A stretch of DNA of 6,733 nt from a bacterium (GTDB taxonomy: Bacteria; Patescibacteriota; Saccharimonadia; Saccharimonadales; UBA4665): the NCBI GenBank assembly GCA_021788675.1, contig JAJYKI010000041.1:1-6733 (forward strand). The letters are read 5' to 3'. Below, piece after piece: positions 5,688-6,733 of this stretch. The notes under the pieces were generated by a model. That model was not told the origin of the DNA and did not search any database. It worked only from the letters and a program-made list of their open reading frames with translations. The position numbers were made by a program, and so were the translations under genes. How positions within the stretch are numbered: the stretch's first letter is position 1; every line of letters begins with the position of its first letter.

Positions 5688-6733
5688 GTTCGTAGACGAC
5701 ATTATAGATAACATATCGATGTATCGGTTGATGCTGTACTATTTAATCGGATTATTGGGCGTATCCGTTATTATGGCGGCGGTCGGGTTGATGCACGTTA
5801 GCGCCGTATCGATAGCTATTTCAGCCGGTATTCTGGTTTTTGCAAGTTATCTTATTAACAAGATTTTTGCGGCCATTTTTAACGCTCCGGTCAATCCGGA
5901 ATCTTCAATCCTGACTGGCCTGATTCTTGCCCTAATTGTGCCGCCGTCGCCAACCGGTACCGGGCTTTTGTTTTTATTGGCTGTTGCCGGGTTGGCAATC
6001 GCATCCAAATACATTCTGAGCATCAAGCAGAAGCATATATTTAACCCGGCGGCTATAGCTGTGGTATTGACGGCAATCGGGCCCAGACAATCCGCTAGCT
6101 GGTGGGTTGGTACGGCCGTCATGTTGCCGTTCGTAATCTTAGGTGGAATCCTGATTGCCAGAAAAGTACGCTCCGAGCAAATGATTGGTATATTCCTGCT
6201 GGCGACCACCTTAACAACCGTTGTCTTGTCGCTAACGAGCGGCGGCAATCCAGCTACTGAATTAAAAAACATGATCCTTTACTCATCGGTTTTCTTCCTG
6301 GGATTCGTCATGCTTACCGAACCATATACCTCACCGACAACGCAAAAGTTTAAAATCTACTACGCTATAATCGTCGGAGTCATTATGGCCCCGCAAGTTC
6401 ATATCGGTAATTTTTATCCATCGCCTGAACAAGCCCTGATTGTAGGTAACCTGTTCGCATATATCGTCGGCAGTAAGGTCAAGCTTTTCCCGACTCTGTT
6501 TAGAAAATATAAACTAGCCGACAGTATTGCCGAATTTTCTTTTATTCCTGATCTTCCGCTCGATTATAAGCCCGGCCAGTATATGGAATTTACCTTGCCG
6601 CACGATAATCCAGACGCCAGAGGAGTCAGGCGTTATCTCACCCTATCGTCCTCCCCGACTGAAGAGCAGATTAAAATCGGCGTTAAATTCTACGATGAAG
6701 GTTCGACTTTTAAGGCGGCTCTTTTGGACATCG
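5668..6733 (+). CDS. NqrB/RnfD-like membrane protein fused to an FAD-binding ferredoxin-reductase domain (3' end outside window)
   Basis: The frame is open for 355 codons to the window edge. Residues about 20-270 hold eight or nine hydrophobic helices with NqrB/RnfD marks: SSILTGLILALIVPPSP (79-95), KHIFNPAAIAVVL (122-134), and LTEPYTSPTT (216-225) after a membrane helix. A short linker leads to a flavodoxin-reductase type FAD domain: KPGQYMEFTLP (301-311) and RRYLTLSSSP (321-330), where R-x-Y-T/S residues hold FAD. The NAD(P)-binding half would lie beyond the window. Electrons from NAD(P)H or ferredoxin could pass FAD, cross the membrane part and reach an outside flavin. The SGAT motif used for FMN attachment in classical RnfD/NqrB is not present anywhere in the visible sequence, and the loop that normally holds it seems shortened. 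The gene overlaps apbE by 20 bases. Family clear; donor, acceptor and possible ion pumping unknown. Confidence 0.88.
   Translation, partial: MWLKLLEFVDDIIDNISMYRLMLYYLIGLLGVSVIMAAVGLMHVSAVSIAISAGILVFASYLINKIFAAIFNAPVNPESSILTGLILALIVPPSPTGTGLLFLLAVAGLAIASKYILSIKQKHIFNPAAIAVVLTAIGPRQSASWWVGTAVMLPFVILGGILIARKVRSEQMIGIFLLATTLTTVVLSLTSGGNPATELKNMILYSSVFFLGFVMLTEPYTSPTTQKFKIYYAIIVGVIMAPQVHIGNFYPSPEQALIVGNLFAYIVGSKVKLFPTLFRKYKLADSIAEFSFIPDLPLDYKPGQYMEFTLPHDNPDARGVRRYLTLSSSPTEEQIKIGVKFYDEGSTFKAALLDI

Noticed and set aside
5847..6272. 141-residue open frame on the minus strand
   Set aside because: It lies fully inside the RnfD-like coding region, which has clear family motifs, and its own translation shows no recognisable pattern.

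Overview
The window looks like a chromosomal piece of a bacterium with compact gene packing, weak or absent Shine-Dalgarno sequences and the standard use of TGA as a stop (apbE ends in TGA). Small stripped-down proteins, a GalU with an unusual nucleotide-loop sequence, and a minimal flavin electron-transfer locus suggest a Patescibacteria/Saccharibacteria-type genome. This taxonomic guess is inference, not proven by any single marker here. No RNA genes, CRISPR arrays, insertion sequences or integration sites were seen.

Left part (1-2489): the 5' end of a family 2 glycosyltransferase on the minus strand (1-225). It diverges from a membrane-anchored Mrr-type nuclease (367-939). Next is a DsbA-fold CPFC oxidoreductase of the Rv2466c type (970-1593). 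It converges on galU (1590-2489, minus, GTG start), and the two stop codons share the four bases TTAA. Three of these four genes (glycosyltransferase, dsbA-like, galU) have a recognisable -10 element 7-9 bases before the start codon, which predicts leaderless or nearly leaderless mRNAs.

Right part (2702-6733): five genes on the plus strand, packed as one likely operon. They are an OmpR/PhoB-type response regulator, a sensor histidine kinase with a very short outside loop and no clear HAMP domain, a membrane-tethered FMN-binding-domain protein with an SGAT flavin attachment motif, ApbE (the FAD:protein FMN transferase that attaches FMN to such motifs), and an NqrB/RnfD-like membrane protein fused to a ferredoxin-reductase-like FAD domain (cut off by the window end). 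Gaps are 6, 47 and 14 bases, then a 20-base overlap.

How they may work together (inference): the FAD domain of the last protein takes electrons from a cytosolic donor such as NAD(P)H, the RnfD-like membrane part carries them across the membrane, and the FMN covalently loaded by ApbE on the tethered FMN-binding protein receives them outside. The two-component pair in front would adjust expression. This resembles a reduced Rnf/Nqr complex with the usual subunits A, C and E not seen in the window, and with the RnfD-type flavin attachment motif missing from the visible part of the membrane subunit.
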